This document shows positions 34,241 to 46,476 of a stretch of 64,000 nt of DNA, in pieces. The DNA is from Adiantum capillus-veneris. Taxonomy: Eukaryota; Streptophyta; Polypodiopsida; Polypodiales; Pteridaceae. The first letter of the stretch is position 1. Every line of letters starts with the position of its first letter. Location: the NCBI GenBank assembly GCA_014529385.2, contig CM043959.1, forward strand, positions 93,692,529-93,756,528. Reading direction: 5' to 3'. The translations under genes were made by a program, and so were the position numbers. Below the pieces are notes generated by a model that searched no databases, had not been told where the DNA came from, and saw only the letters and a list, made by a program, of their open reading frames with translations.

Positions 34241-34260
34241 AGAGGGATTGCAATAATACA
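34216..34260 (+). promoter_or_regulatory. Candidate -1 ribosomal frameshift site of element A
   Basis: In the Gag-protease frame the codons are AGG GGT TTT GGC. The heptamer G GGT TTT (34216-34222) fits X XXY YYZ. After a 5-nt spacer (GGCCA) lies TGTACCATTG (34228-34237), the TGA, and CAATAATACA (34251-34260). The second arm would pair fully if two A bases were G, as they are in element B. The -1 frame reads W-P-C-T-I-V directly into Pol. Confidence 0.75.
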
Positions 34261-35552
34261 AGAAGGAAAAGATTCTCGTCGCCTTACTCAAAGCGAGAAG
34301 AAGCTTTTTCTACAGGTTTCTAGGGATTAACAGAGCATGGGTCAGTATGTTTTATGAAGCTTGAGGATATGAAAAGAAGTGCACGACAATATGTATATAG
34401 TGTACAGAAACACATGAATGAAAATGGTTTCATAGAGGATAGTGAATGCATTTCAGGTTTCTTTGAACAAGTTTCTCATGTAGATATTGTGCTTGACCTT
34501 GAAGCTATAATGAATTCTAGCATGCAAGGTGGAACCCACATTGTGGAAGCATGCTCTATGGAAATGTATGATGTGATTGAAGCTTTTGAAGATAAAAAAG
34601 ATTTCAATGCTAATGAAGGACCAAAAGTGCGTATGGAGACCAAGTACAAAATGGTGGCAAAGAAAGTGAGACCACTGGCCTTACCTTTACCATCAGATTT
34701 CAAGAAAAAGCTAGAGCAAGCTTTTTTGCAGCCGAGACTCAGGGATCCAAAAAGAACTGGACACAAGTTCACAATGGAATCCCTAAACGAGATAAAAGTT
34801 GGCTATATAGAGTTTTTAACAAAAGAAGAGAAGAAGAGTTTTAAAGAAATTGTTTCAAGACATGGTAAGGATTTTGCTTTCCAGCACATGGGCCTGTTCA
34901 TCCTAATGTTGTTGCACCTACGGTGATCTTCACTATCCCTCATGTACCTTGGAATCTACACCCAATTCCGGTTCCAAAAGCACATTTGCCAAAGTTAATA
35001 GAACTACTCAATGAAAAGATTAGCATGGGTATGTTGGAGCCTTCTTGTGCGCCATGTTCAAACAGGTGGTTCAGTGTGCCTAAGAAGAATGGAGCTTTGC
35101 AATTCATACAAGATATTAAACCTATAAACAAGGTTACCATCAGGAATGCGGGTATAGGACCTATAGTGGATGAGTTTATAGAGGCGTTTGCAGGAAGGTC
35201 AATTTACTCAATGTGGGATTTGTATTCAGGGTACGATCCAATTCAGCTAGATGTTGAGAGTAGAGATCTGGCAACTATGAAAACACCTTTGGGACTGATA
35301 AGGATGTGTACCTTACCTCAAGGAGCAACAAATTCAGTTGCACATATGATGAATGAGATGAACAAGGTTCTACGTGACTTCATACCTCAAATCACAATGC
35401 CATTTCTTGATGATGTGCACATCAAAGGATGTGACAACAAAGATAAAGATGAAGCTATGGATTCAAGGGGGTGTCGTAATTCTTTTGCAAACCATATCAA
35501 AGATTATGAGAAGATTTTGTCACGGCTCGAAGAAATTAAAAATCTGTATTAG
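34223..35552 (+). pseudogene. Element A reverse transcriptase
   Basis: The -1 frame after the slippery site reads WPCTIV, DCN, TRR and FSTGF (then a TAG), in register with 34354-34926 and 34923-35552. The reverse transcriptase core has VIFTIPHVPWNLHPIPVPKA (with a one-base frame change), EPSCAPCSNRWFSVPKKNG, DLYSGYDPIQLD and the catalytic box FLDDVHIKGC. The catalytic aspartates are kept and the usual Y of Y-x-D-D is F, as in element B. It copies element RNA to DNA. The frame breaks after AMDSRG. Confidence 0.85.
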
Positions 35553-35563
35553 GAGTTAATGAA

Positions 35564-36403
35564 GTGCTGATTGTGGGGCATAAGTGTGGTCCTTATGGTA
35601 GAAGGCCTTGTCCAAAAAAGATCGATGCAATCAAAAACATGAAAGAAACATATACAACTATAGCTGAAGTTCAAAAATTTCTTGGTGCTTGCGTCTTCTA
35701 TCTTATTTGGATACCACATTATGCACATGTAGCAGATCCCCTTTATAGGTTGTTGAGAACGAATCAGAAGTTTCAATGGGAAGAAGAGCACACAAAATCC
35801 ATGATAAAGGTAAAGAAGCTACTTCTTTCATCGCCAACCTTGAGAAAGTTAGACTATGCATGTGAGAGACTTGTCATTGTGACAGTGGACACGAGTCGTA
35901 CAGGGATAGGATGGGTAGTAGGGCAAGATGATGATGAAGGAAAAAGGTATATGGTGAGATTTCGAGCCAAGATTTTGAGTTCACGCCAACAAGATTATGC
36001 ACAAGTAAAAAGGGAACTATGGGGGGTGGTTACATCATTGAGGTGTGACAAGGAGTACTTGATAGGGGCATCAGTGGTTGTGGAAACTGATTGTTCGTGT
36101 CTTCTTGAAATGATCACAAACTGTTCGACTCCTGATATTGCAATGCTGCGATGGATAGCCTACATAAAGTCCTTGAATCTTGAGTTCAAGAATATTGCAA
36201 GGAAAGATATGCTATCTAGGGCAAGGTATGAAGATGAACATGACATGATTTTTGAGGGAGATGATGTAGGCACAAAGTTTTACACTATTGATTATGCAAA
36301 GAGTAGTCATGCATGTTTTGTGTCTTCACTTGAGTCATTTTCAGAGGAACTATATGAGGATGAATGGCTCTTGATAGGTTGCTACTTAAGTCTGCAGAAG
36401 TAG
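35564..36403 (+). pseudogene. Element A RNase H region
   Basis: It begins with the connection segment (RRPCPKKIDAIKNMKETYTT, FLGACVFYLIWIPHYAHVAD) and continues with IVTVDTSRTGIGWVVGQDDD, VKRELWGVV and VVETDCSCLLEMI, which supply the D-E-D residues of Ty3 RNase H. The frame is open for 279 codons to a stop at 36401. RNase H removes the RNA strand during reverse transcription. Confidence 0.85.
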
Positions 36404-37606
36404 GATGATTGGACAAAGCAAGAATTTAAGAGGATAAGAAGAAAAGCATAAGGATACTTCTTGAGGGATGGTAACTTATGGAATCATCCTAAATGAAGAG
36501 ATGGAACACCATTGCAGGTAGTATGCAATAAGGTTACTCAACAACAAATCATCAAGGAGTTCCATGAATGTCTATGGGCAGGACATCGAGGTGTATGAGC
36601 AACATTTGCCAAAGTAAACGAAAGGTATTGGTCGAAAGGGATGTATAAGGATGTGGTTGAGTTTGTTGAGTCTTGTGTGACATGCCAAATGTATTCAAAT
36701 GTACGGCATCGTGATGTACTACACCCTACTTATCCATTAGCCATGCATTACAAATGGGTTGTGAACTTGGTCACAATGCCTTTGGGACTTTAGCAAATGA
36801 GGTATTTGGTGCTTGCAAGAGAAGATTTGTCTAATCAAGTTGAAGGGCGTGCATCGAGTACAAAGAGTACACAATTGTATGTAAATTTCTTATTGAAGAT
36901 GTGATCTATCGCTATGGGTGTGTAGGAAAGATAACTACAGATAGAGGAGAATTAGATGCTGATGAAGCAAGGGAATTCTTCTCTAGAATGGGCATCAAAC
37001 TAGCTTTAACTTGTGCTTATAACCCAGAGGGAAATGGAGAAAGTGAAAGAGGGCATCCTCCAAGAATCAAATCTTTAGCTAAGGCTTGTGAAGATAATCT
37101 TGGAGAGTGGCCAAGGTTACTGCCATTTGTATTGTGGGTGGACCGTACAACACATAGTTCGGTCACTGGCTATAAGCCTTTTGGAATTTATGTATGGTCA
37201 AAAACCTGTGATGCCAATTGAAGATGTAGTTCTTACATGGAATGTATTGCCATGGGAAGACAGAATGAGTAGAGAACACCTTCTTGCATTGCGCATACGG
37301 AAATTGGAAAGAAGGCTTTAAGATATTGAGCTTGCAAAAGCTCGACTAAAGAATGCAAGGTTGAAAAACAAAGACAGATTCGACAAGATGCATAGGCTCA
37401 GACCAAAAGAAGGTGATTGGGTGTTGGTGTACAATAGTAGCATTGAAAACCAGAACTCTACAATAAGGAAACTTGCAAAGAGATGGTTTGGTCCTTATGT
37501 TGTCAAACATGTGCATGGAAGTGCAACTTACACCTTGTGTGAACTGAATGGGAAAGAACTGAAATTCCCATTGCAGGAAAAAGAATTAAATTATTCAAAA
37601 GAATAG
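36404..37606 (+). pseudogene. Element A integrase
   Basis: Broken frames read the zinc-binding HHCC region around 36560-36700 (HECLWAGHRGV, ESCVTCQMYS). The DDE core contains ITTDRGELDADEAREFFSRM and NPEGNGESERGHP (36901-37221). The C-terminal GPY/F module is DWVLVYNSS, KRWFGPYVVKHVHGSATYTL (37361-37606). TGA and TAG replace Trp codons that element B keeps (GHRGLWATF, MPWGLWQMRY). No chromodomain follows. Confidence 0.85.
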
Positions 37607-37772
37607 GGGATGCTGATCCATTTGATGCACAACCAAGTGAAGAGGATGATGAAGCTAACTATATGAAAATTGAGGATGAAAGTGAGAATATGGTGTCTGA
37701 CCATGAGTTTTAATGCTCTACAAACGTTGTTGTGGCACATACCGGAGGATGTGCAGGTTCAGAGGGGGTGGA

Positions 37773-38964
37773 TGTCATATTGTGGCACGTACATAGTGTG
37801 AAATAAAAACATTAACGTCACTCTTGACACTTCTTGATGTATGAAAATAAAAGAAATCATGTACATATTGTGATATATGTTGAAGCATCTACTGCTGTCA
37901 TTATCATGTACATACCTATCCCGGGAGTCGTGGCCCTAGATGTGGCACATTTGCGTGCTTTTCCACTTGATAAGATGCTTAATTTGGTTTGAAAATTTAT
38001 ATAGTCCAAGTGTTTCATTGTGGCATGCTCATCTCGCCTATAAAGACTCATAAAAACTGCCAAAAATAACAGCTAACAGGTGTCGTTTGAGCATTGCATG
38101 GAAAGTGACCCAAAATGGTATATTGATGAAAAATGATGCTTATCTATTATTTTTATGCTTATGGGAGTGATCCCACAAATTTAGGGATTTTCTTCACTCG
38201 GTTTGAGACTTTTTGCATCAAAAATGGCATTTTTTGGGTCAATAATGAGCTAAAAATGACCTAGTTTTGGTCCAAAGTGGAAAAATGGCCCAAACATTGA
38301 CACATCAGCTCATATTTCCGTGGGGATGAGAAGAGGGCATCTTTTTACAGAGAAAACCTGCAATTTTTCTCTACTGTGCAATAGCTTCCATGGTTGCCCA
38401 ATCTATGTGTGTTGCAGTCCCGCCTGTTTGCAATCTTGTATCAGAGCTTGTGAGGGAGTGAATTAGGGTTTTCCACTTATCAAAATGGTGTGTGGGCTTC
38501 ACTTTAGAATCTCATAACTATCTGCAAAATCAAAAAATTATCATCGTGAAGGTGGAAGCTCGGGCATTCCTTTCAACTGTTTGATGTTATAACTATGTAA
38601 TTGGGGGCGAGGCTACATGATACCATGAAAGAGGTTTGGGTTTTAATTGAGAATTGTTCTTGTATGAGCATTGATGTTTCATGGATGAAAATTAAGTGTT
38701 TTTCAATGGTCTTTTTAAGTGAAACTGAATGTGATTTGGTGATCCTCTCATCATAATCTCGACTACAAAAACAAGCAGACTCCAAGCACGATAGGAAAGA
38801 GGGTTTGTGACCTTTCTATTACGAATGCTCTTAGATTTTTAGTCACCCTTAGAAAGAGGGTTGGTGATTCTCCAAAAATGCTTTTTCATAAAGTGTTTGT
38901 GACTCTCATCTTCTCACAACCAGAGGTTTTGCACCTTCCCAGCTAGATCGCACACATTCCAACA
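37773..38964 (+). mobile_element. 3' LTR of element A (LTR3)
   Basis: It follows the purine tract at 37761-37772, starts TGTCATATTGTGGCACG and ends CACACATTCCAACA. Relative to LTR1 it has about five extra bases near its start. Confidence 0.85.
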
Positions 38965-40200
38965 CCGTTTCGTGAGGCATTTAAGAAACCTCAACAAGCG
39001 AAGCTGAAAGTTTTTGTCGGTCGCATAGAGATGCTTCATGAAATTCATAGAAACCACGCCGTGTTGGATCCCTCAAAGATTATGGCATATTCTTCCATGT
39101 GATGTGCCATGTAGTCAAGAAAGCTTTCGAATGCCTCTACATGAAGGTCGGGAGTGGCCTGCATGTCAATTGTCCCCTCAAACACACTGAGTTTTTATGT
39201 GCTCGATCTCCAAGTCCTACCTTTTCTAATTGTGTAAGAAGTGCATCAGTAGACGCTGCCATGGGTTTGTTCGCGAAGAAGATGCAGCTTAGAGCTAGAG
39301 TTTTGTGAATGTGAGAAATGAAGTTTAAAACCTACAAAGTCACTTTTATACCCAAAGTCACTTTTGTAAAAGCACTTAAAATTAACATCAAAATAATTTA
39401 AAGCTATAATTTTAAACAACATCACATGACACACAACATTGAAAGACACCAACATTGAAAACATTTGTGCTCCACATCAAAGAAACTGCATGTTTCAATC
39501 AAGAACTTGAACAAGTTGAGAATGAACAAGTATGCCTTGAAACGAGATTCAAAACACCGTTTGTATTAATGGGAGCAAAATCCTTGTCAATTACAAGCTT
39601 TTACAAAAATACATCACGGAAATAGAACGTTCTCACACAAAAAGCTCTTCTCTTTTCTGGAACCTTTTCATTGATTACAAAGAGATATTGCTTGGGTAAG
39701 GTATATTTGAGATTAAGATACTCGTGAAGGTGACTGAGGTGCCAGACATTGTTCACTGTAATGTGGTGCACTGCATTGTTGTGGAGGCGTATTTGCAGGT
39801 CAATTGATTCTCTAGCAACAACCTCAGTGTCAAGTGCCTCCTATTCCCATCATCAACTTCCATCTTCTATAGGGAAAGACCATCGATAGGCTTTGCTTCG
39901 CAATATGGTATATGAACACCACATTGTCAACAACTATAGAGCACTTGATTTTATCTCCCCATGGTTGACCACCTTAGTTTCCCATCCAGTAATCCGTTGA
40001 TCACACTTCCCCCTTTGCAAGTCCACATTGTTGGTGTCATGTGAACACTCTGAAGTCGAAATATAAACACAAACACATGAAGAGACATAAACCATGTTAT
40101 CGTGGCTTTGTGGGAACCATAGGTGCACTTCATTGCTGCTAACACATCAACCTTGATTCTCCTTTTGGTTGTTGCAATCAAGGCACTGTTTGGCTTAGGC
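38965..40200. other. Unassigned region with coding-like fragments
   Basis: Right after the LTR a plus-strand frame reads FREAFKKPQQAKLKVFVGRI. On the minus strand MAASTDALLTQLEKVGLGDR begins near 39262 and a second frame reads EAFESFLDYMAHHMEEYAII. Neither is recognised and they cannot both be real. The remainder to 40200 shows nothing. Confidence 0.35.
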
Positions 40201-40204
40201 CATT

Positions 40205-40730
40205 TCAAACTCTCCAAGGTTGGCGAGTGAGCAGAGAAAGGTTACCATATCCATTTCGCCTAGGTGTGACATAAGTATGATTATTAAAAAATATGTCACT
40301 CGAGGCAAGCTCCAAGGATGGACAGCCAGCATAGAGCAACTTGCTAAGCTCAGTGTGGACGGCCTCAAACATTCCTGTGAAGGACTCTATTGGCTCCCAC
40401 TCTACAAAATCGGATGGAAAAACATCTACAAACATGAACAGGCAATGGAATCTTACAATCATCAAAAGCAACACACAAGGAAAAAATACTAAATGGATGA
40501 TCAAAAAACTTGAAAGAGAAGTAAAATTACAATTTGCTGGAAACCTCGATGCAGCCAGTATTGTCTCTAGCTTCAGTTGTGAAGCAGCATACACATGTTG
40601 CACCTTCGCAAGCCTCTCTCTGTCTTGTATTTGCTTAAACTCCATGATTCTTCCCTTCCAATGGTGTGCTCGAGAAGCCATGTGTCTCCTTGAGACCTTG
40701 TGCGCCCCTCTTGAACAAGGCTACAATGTC
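40205..40730 (-). pseudogene. Unrecognised gene fragment, possibly two exons
   Basis: The minus-strand frame reads ALFKRGAQGLKETH, MASRAHHWKGRIMEFKQIQD and KLETILAAS, then a hydrophobic stretch that looks intronic (GTTTCC to TTTGTAG), then DFVEWEPIESFTGMFEAVHT and CPSLELAS. Joining the flanks gives a charged, plausible protein segment. I do not recognise the family. It is not obviously a mobile-element protein, so a captured or decayed host-gene fragment is possible. Confidence 0.35.
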
Positions 40731-40805
40731 TCATTCATTTTAACTCCATCGTCACCCAATATCCGTTGTCGTCTTGTACATTGCTACATGAAATGGAGTC
40801 AATGA

Positions 40806-41469
40806 CTCTCCTAGGTTGTCGAGTACCGTAATGATTCCACGGGAGATAGTGACACAACTTGTAGACAAACACTCGTGATTAGACATTGCACATCCATGTT
40901 TTCAGCTGTAAAAAGAGCAAGATTCTTCATGGTACACAAAGGTGAAGGATGCCACTTACTGCTATACTGCTCCGCCTGCTTGTTGGCTTAATGGGGAAGA
41001 TAATGTTGCAAATATTAAGAGGGAAGTAGATCCTCTCTAGAGAGACTAATGGAGAAGCATAAGGAAACCTATTGAGGAAAGAAGGAGGGATAATCTAGCA
41101 GAAGGATATGATACAAATCTTCAGCTTTAGCTAGAGGTGTTTAGTGAGGCCCATGGAGAAATGGAGAACTTCAGCTTGAGGAGAATGCAGCCCTCAAGAA
41201 TATAGTAATCTTGAGGAGGGAAAGGAGGTTCAAACTTCTATTGTAGAGCTTTTGGGAGGGAAAGCTGAAAGGAAGGAAAGAGAAGCAACTTGCAAGGTGT
41301 AGTGAAGAGAAGTGAGAAATGATACAATAGAGAGAGAGGGAGGGAACGATCAACGCGTTTTTTGAGGGACCCCCTCTTAGCCACTAGAGAGAGAAAGGAT
41401 TGGTTTTTTACTCAACTATTTAGAGAAAAGTTTAGTTTTTTGAATTTAAAAGAGATTTTCTCTTTATAT
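40806..41469. other. Unassigned region
   Basis: Purine-rich on the plus strand near 41270-41400. No gene or repeat is recognised. Confidence 0.4.
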
Positions 41470-42101
41470 TTTATAAAAGAGTACAAGTTTGACCACTTAC
41501 TTTTAAGCCTTGCCATACCCACCATTTCAGTCCACATGGCATTCACCCATTTGCCCTTCCATAATCTCCTTTTTAATCCCATGGCAAATAAAAGAGGCCC
41601 CCTTAGACCCCATTCCCTTCCTAATGTAAGGACATTTTTATTTGCTTCACATTTAAAAAATAAATGTGTAGAGTCTTCTATTCATTTACCACATCTGTAG
41701 ATTTTTCCATTCCTAAATCCTACTCTTGCTGCTTTTTCTCCACTCCGTATGCCCTGGTGAATGAGAAGCCACAAGAGGGTGCTATGCTTGTTGGAACTTG
41801 GATACGCCCAGATACATTTAAATCTATAAGTCCATTGTTTATTGATCCAAGACAGGTTCCATTTCCTGTTAATTTTCTTTTTGAGCTCCTCTTCTACTCC
41901 TCCCTGGTCTTTATAGTGGATGTAAATTTTTGAGGCTAAGAGTCTCAATTGACCAGCAGGGAAGTTTACCTTTAAGGGCATGTGTTTGGAGATTTTTTCC
42001 AATCTGGCCAAGCACCATGTGGCATCTCTGTGAGAGATATTGTATTCTTCTTCCAAAACAGTCGCTTCTTTTGGTTGACCTCCTAAGATTAGGTTAGCCA
42101 T
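41470..42101 (-). pseudogene. LINE reverse-transcriptase zinc-binding region
   Basis: The frame 42101-41682 ends with FKCIWAYPSSNKHSTLLWLL, HQGIRSGEKAARVGF and GKIYRCGK. After a frame change it continues with a segment reading STHLFFKCEAN and LLFAMGLKRRLW. This is the zf-RVT-type region near the C-terminus of plant L1 reverse transcriptases. No catalytic domain precedes it, so it is a truncated copy. Confidence 0.6.
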
Positions 42102-43021
42102 ATTTTAAGTCCAACTTTGAAACACCTGTGAGCTCTTCCAGACAATCCTTCTTTGAGTAGATCTGCAAAATGATCAAACCGAAGAGAATCGTCCCAGAAA
42201 CATGAGAGATAATGAAAACCACACAAGAATCCCCAAAGCAATTTAATGACATGGATTTATTGGATCATAGCGAATACTCTTCTCTATAGTTGTGTTTACG
42301 TTGCAGTTGTGAGAAATTGGCTAGTTGTTTCCTTATCTTGGCAATGGGCAATCTACATCATCTAAATTAAGTGACCAAAGTATAACTACTAAAATGAAAT
42401 GGTTCTCTATTTGAAAGGGAACAAAGCCATGGACAATAACTTTCTATAAGATGCTTACATTGATATGATAAAAAACTAATCAATCGTCCACTAATTGTTC
42501 TTGGCAATGACTGTTTTCCATAGTTAAACAAAACAATTTTATGATTTTGAAATATTGTCGATCCACTTATATCAATCTTTAAACTTCAAACATATTCTAA
42601 TCTATCCTTAGACCTTGTAAAGAAATCTGTAAGTAGGTGTGACAAAATCTTTGTTTTCAGGGGACATCTTGAGATCAACAAACGAAGGGTTGCATGGGCA
42701 CTTTTTTTCAGATGCAAGGGATCCAAGTTCAAATGGGATCTTCAGAGATTCCATGTATTCCACAAGGGATCCAAGTTCAAACGGGATCTTCAAAGATTCC
42801 ATGTATTAGAAAGGTAGAGCCAGTGTGTGGGCACGAATAATCATTGAATAGATAGAAAGTGGCACACTTTTGAGAAGTAGATTAATATGTAGGATACAAG
42901 AGAGATCCCTTGGCAATCTAGCAGAGAAAGGGATGTGGACTTGGGGATTGAAAGCCAAACGCAAAGGGCCAGCCATCGGTGAGGGTGGCAATGGGTGCAT
43001 GTAGCATGCACGGGAGGGACA
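42102..43021. other. Unassigned region with a 48-bp tandem duplication
   Basis: GGGATCCAAGTTCAAA(T/C)GGG followed by ATCTTCA(G/A)AGATTCC occurs at 42718 and 42766, an exact 48-bp step. On the minus strand it doubles the peptide MESLKIPFELGSL. Nothing else is recognised. Confidence 0.6.
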
Positions 43022-43260
43022 TGTTAGAGTTTTGGCATCTCAAGTTAACTTCAATGTGATCCCATTATTTAGTTTGGCTTTTAGGTATTTATTTTACTTA
43101 TTTGTCAAAGTTTGGGTAGGGCAACTTAATGAGGTTTCTATATAAGCAAACCCTTGCCTCCATTGTATACACATTCAGTTATTCATTGCCAAGGTTGAAT
43201 AGTTCAAGAGACTCTCTCTCTCACTCTTGTGTTCACTCCCCTTGTTCTCTACGCTTCAGT
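43022..43260 (+). promoter_or_regulatory. LTR-promoter-like segment
   Basis: TGTTAGAGTTTTGG at 43022 and a TATA box TCTATATAAGC at 43137, followed by a CT-rich leader, look like the U3/R part of a copia-type LTR. It is cut at 43261, where element B's LTR begins, so B may have inserted here. Confidence 0.4.
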
Positions 43261-44054
43261 TGTCAAGAAGTGTGCAGTGCGACTAGGAAAGCGTCGGGCC
43301 TCTAACTGTGAGGTTTCGTAGCAAAATCAAGAAAAGCATAGACAATTTGAAGCCAAAAACACACTAAAAAAGAACAAAACTCAAGCCATGAAAGCTCCAC
43401 TTTTAAAAATAACCAATACTAACTCAAAATTCTTGTGTGTGTGAAGATTAGGTGTAGCCTCGCTCCCAATTTCACAGATGCAGTGCTCATTTGACCTGTT
43501 AAAAACCCTAAAATGATGCTTTGATTCCTCATCGTGACCATTTCATGGAAGCTTCAGTACTTCATTGGAGAAGTGCAAGTAGTTATTTGAGGAGTGGAAA
43601 CCCTAATTGGAGGCCTCACAGCCTCAACCATGCAGTGGAAGCAGCACAGGACTGCACTTGCACCCTGTAAAGGAATGGTTGTATCTCCTTTCTCATATGC
43701 CCAAATGAGCTCATTATTGGCTCTAAAACTTCCCATACAACTTGAGCAACGACTTCACCATCGTTGATGTGGAATTTTGAGCTATTTTAGGCAAAACGAG
43801 CGTGCCACTTTGAAACACTTGACATTTGTACATTACTAAAGAAAATTAGGCATATATTTATGTGAAAAAACATTCCATAGCGCCACGTGTAGGGCCTCGC
43901 CCGCCCTGCAAGGTATGTACACGGCTGCAATCGTGGCATTCATTTTCGTATATATCACACTATATACATTATAGCATTTGGTCCCACACATCATAAACAT
44001 TAAGAGTGAGGTAGATATTTTAATTTCACATTATGAACGTGCCATGGCACAACA
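43261..44054 (-). mobile_element. 3' LTR of element B
   Basis: On the minus strand a purine tract AGAGAGGTGGA precedes TGTTGTGCCATGGCACG. Blocks shared with element A's LTR follow: TACCTCACTCTT, GGGAGCGAGGCTACA and CACAG(C/T)TAGAGG. It ends near ...CTTCTTGACA. At 794 bp it is shorter than A's 1.2-kb LTRs. Confidence 0.75.
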
Positions 44055-44236
44055 TCCACCTCTCTAAACCTGCACATCCTCCGGCATGTGCCACAAATAT
44101 CTTTTGCAGGTTCAGTCTTCATTTAGGTCCACATACATGTCGATTTCATCATTGCTTTCAACAAAATCTAACACATCATCCTCTTGTCTTCATCCACATC
44201 CATACCATTTTCATCAGAGCCTTCGTTTTGACTTTC

Positions 44237-45518
44237 CTATGAATCAAAGGGATCTGTATCACCTCTTTTTTTTAATAACTTGATTCTTTTCCCTGCAATG
44301 GGAATGTTCATTTTTGTCCCATCTAATTCATGCAAGGTATAAGTTCCATTCCCATGTACATGTTGAACCACATAAGCACCAAACCATCTCTTTGAAAGCT
44401 TTCTTATTGTTGAATGTTTGTTTTCGAGACTACTGTCATACACCAACACCCAATCATCTTCCTCAATAGCTTTAGGTCTGAGCCTATGCCTCTTATCAAA
44501 TCTATACTTATTCTTTGACCTTGCATCTTTCAATCGTGCTACTGCAAATCTCAATATCTTGGGGCCTTCTTTCTAACTGTTGTATGCGCAAAGCAAGAAG
44601 GTCTTCCCTACTCATTCCATCTTCCCAAGGTAATACATTCCATGTGGGAATTACATCCTCAATTGGGATTATAGGTTTCTGACCATACATCAACTCAAAA
44701 GGTATATAACCAATAACTGTTATGAGTTGTATGATCAGCCCATAAAGCATAAGGCAATAACCTAGGCCATTCTCCCATTTCACCTTTGCAAGGCTTAGCC
44801 AAAGCTTTAATGATAGGAGGATGCCCACGCTTTGATTTACCAATTCCCTCAGGATTATATGCAGTAGTGAGAGCAATTTTAATGCCCAACCTAGAGAAAA
44901 ACTCCCTTTCTTTGTCAGCATCCAACTCACCCATGTCTGCTGTTATTTTCCCAACACAGCCATAACGGCTAATTACATCATCCAAGAGGAACTTATATAC
45001 CCCTTCTCTGCTTTTCGTTCTTAGAGCACGACCTTCAACTTGATTGGTTAGATCTTCCCGTGCAAGCACTATGTATCTCATTTGCCATAAGCCCCATGGC
45101 ATAATAACGAGATCTACTATCCACTTATAGTGCATGACCAATGGGTAAGTAGGGTGCAACCCATCATGATGACATACATTTCAATACATTTGACAGGTTT
45201 CACAGAACTCCACAAAGTGAGATACATCTTTATGCATACCCTTCCACCAATACCTCTCTTTTATTTTAGTAAAGGTGGCCCATAGCCCTCTATGTCCAGC
45301 ATAAAGACTCTCATGAAACTTTTTCATAAGCTCATTTTGAGAATCCTTATCATTCGCAACTCTCATCGGCATTCCATTTCTTTGTTTTGGACGCTTCCAT
45401 AAGTACTCATCTTTCAAAAATTATCCATAGGCCTTTCTCCGTATCCTTTTGAACTCTTGATTAGTCCACCCTTCTTGCCTTGTCAAAGTGCTCAGATAGC
45501 GTCCAATGAGCAACCAGT
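44237..45518 (-). pseudogene. Element B integrase
   Basis: The zinc-binding region is HESLYAGHRGLWATF with FCETCQMY (45417-45181). The core has ITADMGELDADKEREFFSRL and NPEGIGKSKRGHP. The C-terminal module is DWVLVYDSS, RKLSKRWFGAYVVQHVHGNG (44554-44237), where GPY has become GAY. Frame changes lie near 44700 and 45170. The next upstream codons are across element C at 56049. Confidence 0.85.
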
Positions 45519-46456
45519 TGTTTGGAGGTGATAGCAACATACAAGTGCCCACCTAGCCAAGGCGCCCTTTGGGTCAACTGGCCAAAGTTTTGATGTGGTC
45601 ACATTATTTTTCTGATGTTTAATACATCAAACCCTGTAAAAGCCTAATAACAATCGTCTATGTCAAGTCTAAGTCAAAGATGTAATTTTTCCAATGATGT
45701 ATGTAAAGGTCCATGAGAAGTTGGCCGCTGTCGGCCACTTTAGAAAGCCCTAAGTATATAATACACTAAGGTTAGTGAGAAAGGGGGACTATTTTTTGAA
45801 GATAAGTGACTATTGTTGTACGCACAGGGAGCGACCTCTTGGCTCTAACTTGTAATCTTCGCTATTGTGGCTACAGTAATCCAAATTCAGTTTTGTTTAT
45901 TGCATTGTGTTCTTCTTACTCTGCTCTTTCATTCAAGTGTAAGCATTCAAGATTCGTTGTAGGTATCAAACGCAACCGTTCTGGCCTTAAATCGTTGTTT
46001 TGAGTGTTTATATGCGTATTTTATGTTGTTTTGACCCTAGGAGAGGCTTTAGGGACCCAAAACGACCCTTTAGGATCATCCGTTTACTATTTTTGTGTAC
46101 TTTGGGACAAATGATCGCGATCCGTGTACCCATCCAGAATGTTGTGACAGTGATAGGATATGCACCTGATAGTCCCCTGTAGCTTCCCTTAAAGTTTCGT
46201 GCGAATCCAATATGATTTGCATGGTAAACAGTCGTGATGATTGTAGAGTTGTGCAGAAGGACATAGGCAGATTACTTGGCTTTCGTGCGTTTGATTTGCT
46301 TGTAGAGTTAGTAGTTGTATCTCTTCGAGTTCACTTCATTAGGATTGACACCCTAGTGAGTTTCCATGCCTCATCCGAGTCGCTTCCATGGTATTGATAT
46401 TTATATTGATGCCTGAAGGCTATGCTATGGACGTCCGTCGCGGCGACCCGCAAACA
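45519..46456 (+). mobile_element. 5' LTR of element C
   Basis: It starts TGTTTGGAGGTGATA and ends GACCCGCAAACA (938 bp). A TATA-like AAGTATATAATACAC lies near 45752. It contains GATCGCGATCCGTGTACC at 46113, a motif that recurs in the leader. Confidence 0.93.
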
Positions 46457-46457
46457 T

Positions 46458-46476
46458 TGGCACCGTCTATCGGGGA
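46458..46476 (+). promoter_or_regulatory. Primer-binding-like site of element C
   Basis: TGGCACCGTCTATCGGGGA lies two bases after the LTR end. It resembles the TGGCGCCGTnnnnGGGGA sites of plant Tat/Athila-type Ty3 elements, which are primed by a tRNA 3' end. The exact tRNA was not determined. Confidence 0.65.

Larger units (their letters stand above)
30581..38964 (+). mobile_element. Element A: Ty3-type LTR retrotransposon, 8.4 kb
   Basis: The 5' LTR is 30581-31756 and the 3' LTR 37773-38964, with Gag, protease, reverse transcriptase, RNase H and integrase in Ty3 order between them. A purine tract (AGAGGGGGTGGA) ends at 37772. The five bases flanking the two ends differ (AGCAC and CCGTT), so no target duplication is seen, consistent with rearrangement around the extra LTR. 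Frameshifts and stops occur throughout. Element B (43.3-59.8 kb) is a close relative. Confidence 0.9.

Noticed and set aside
38965..39310. Host-gene exon next to element A's 3' LTR
   Set aside because: Coding-like peptides occur on both strands, no splice structure is clear and no family is recognised.
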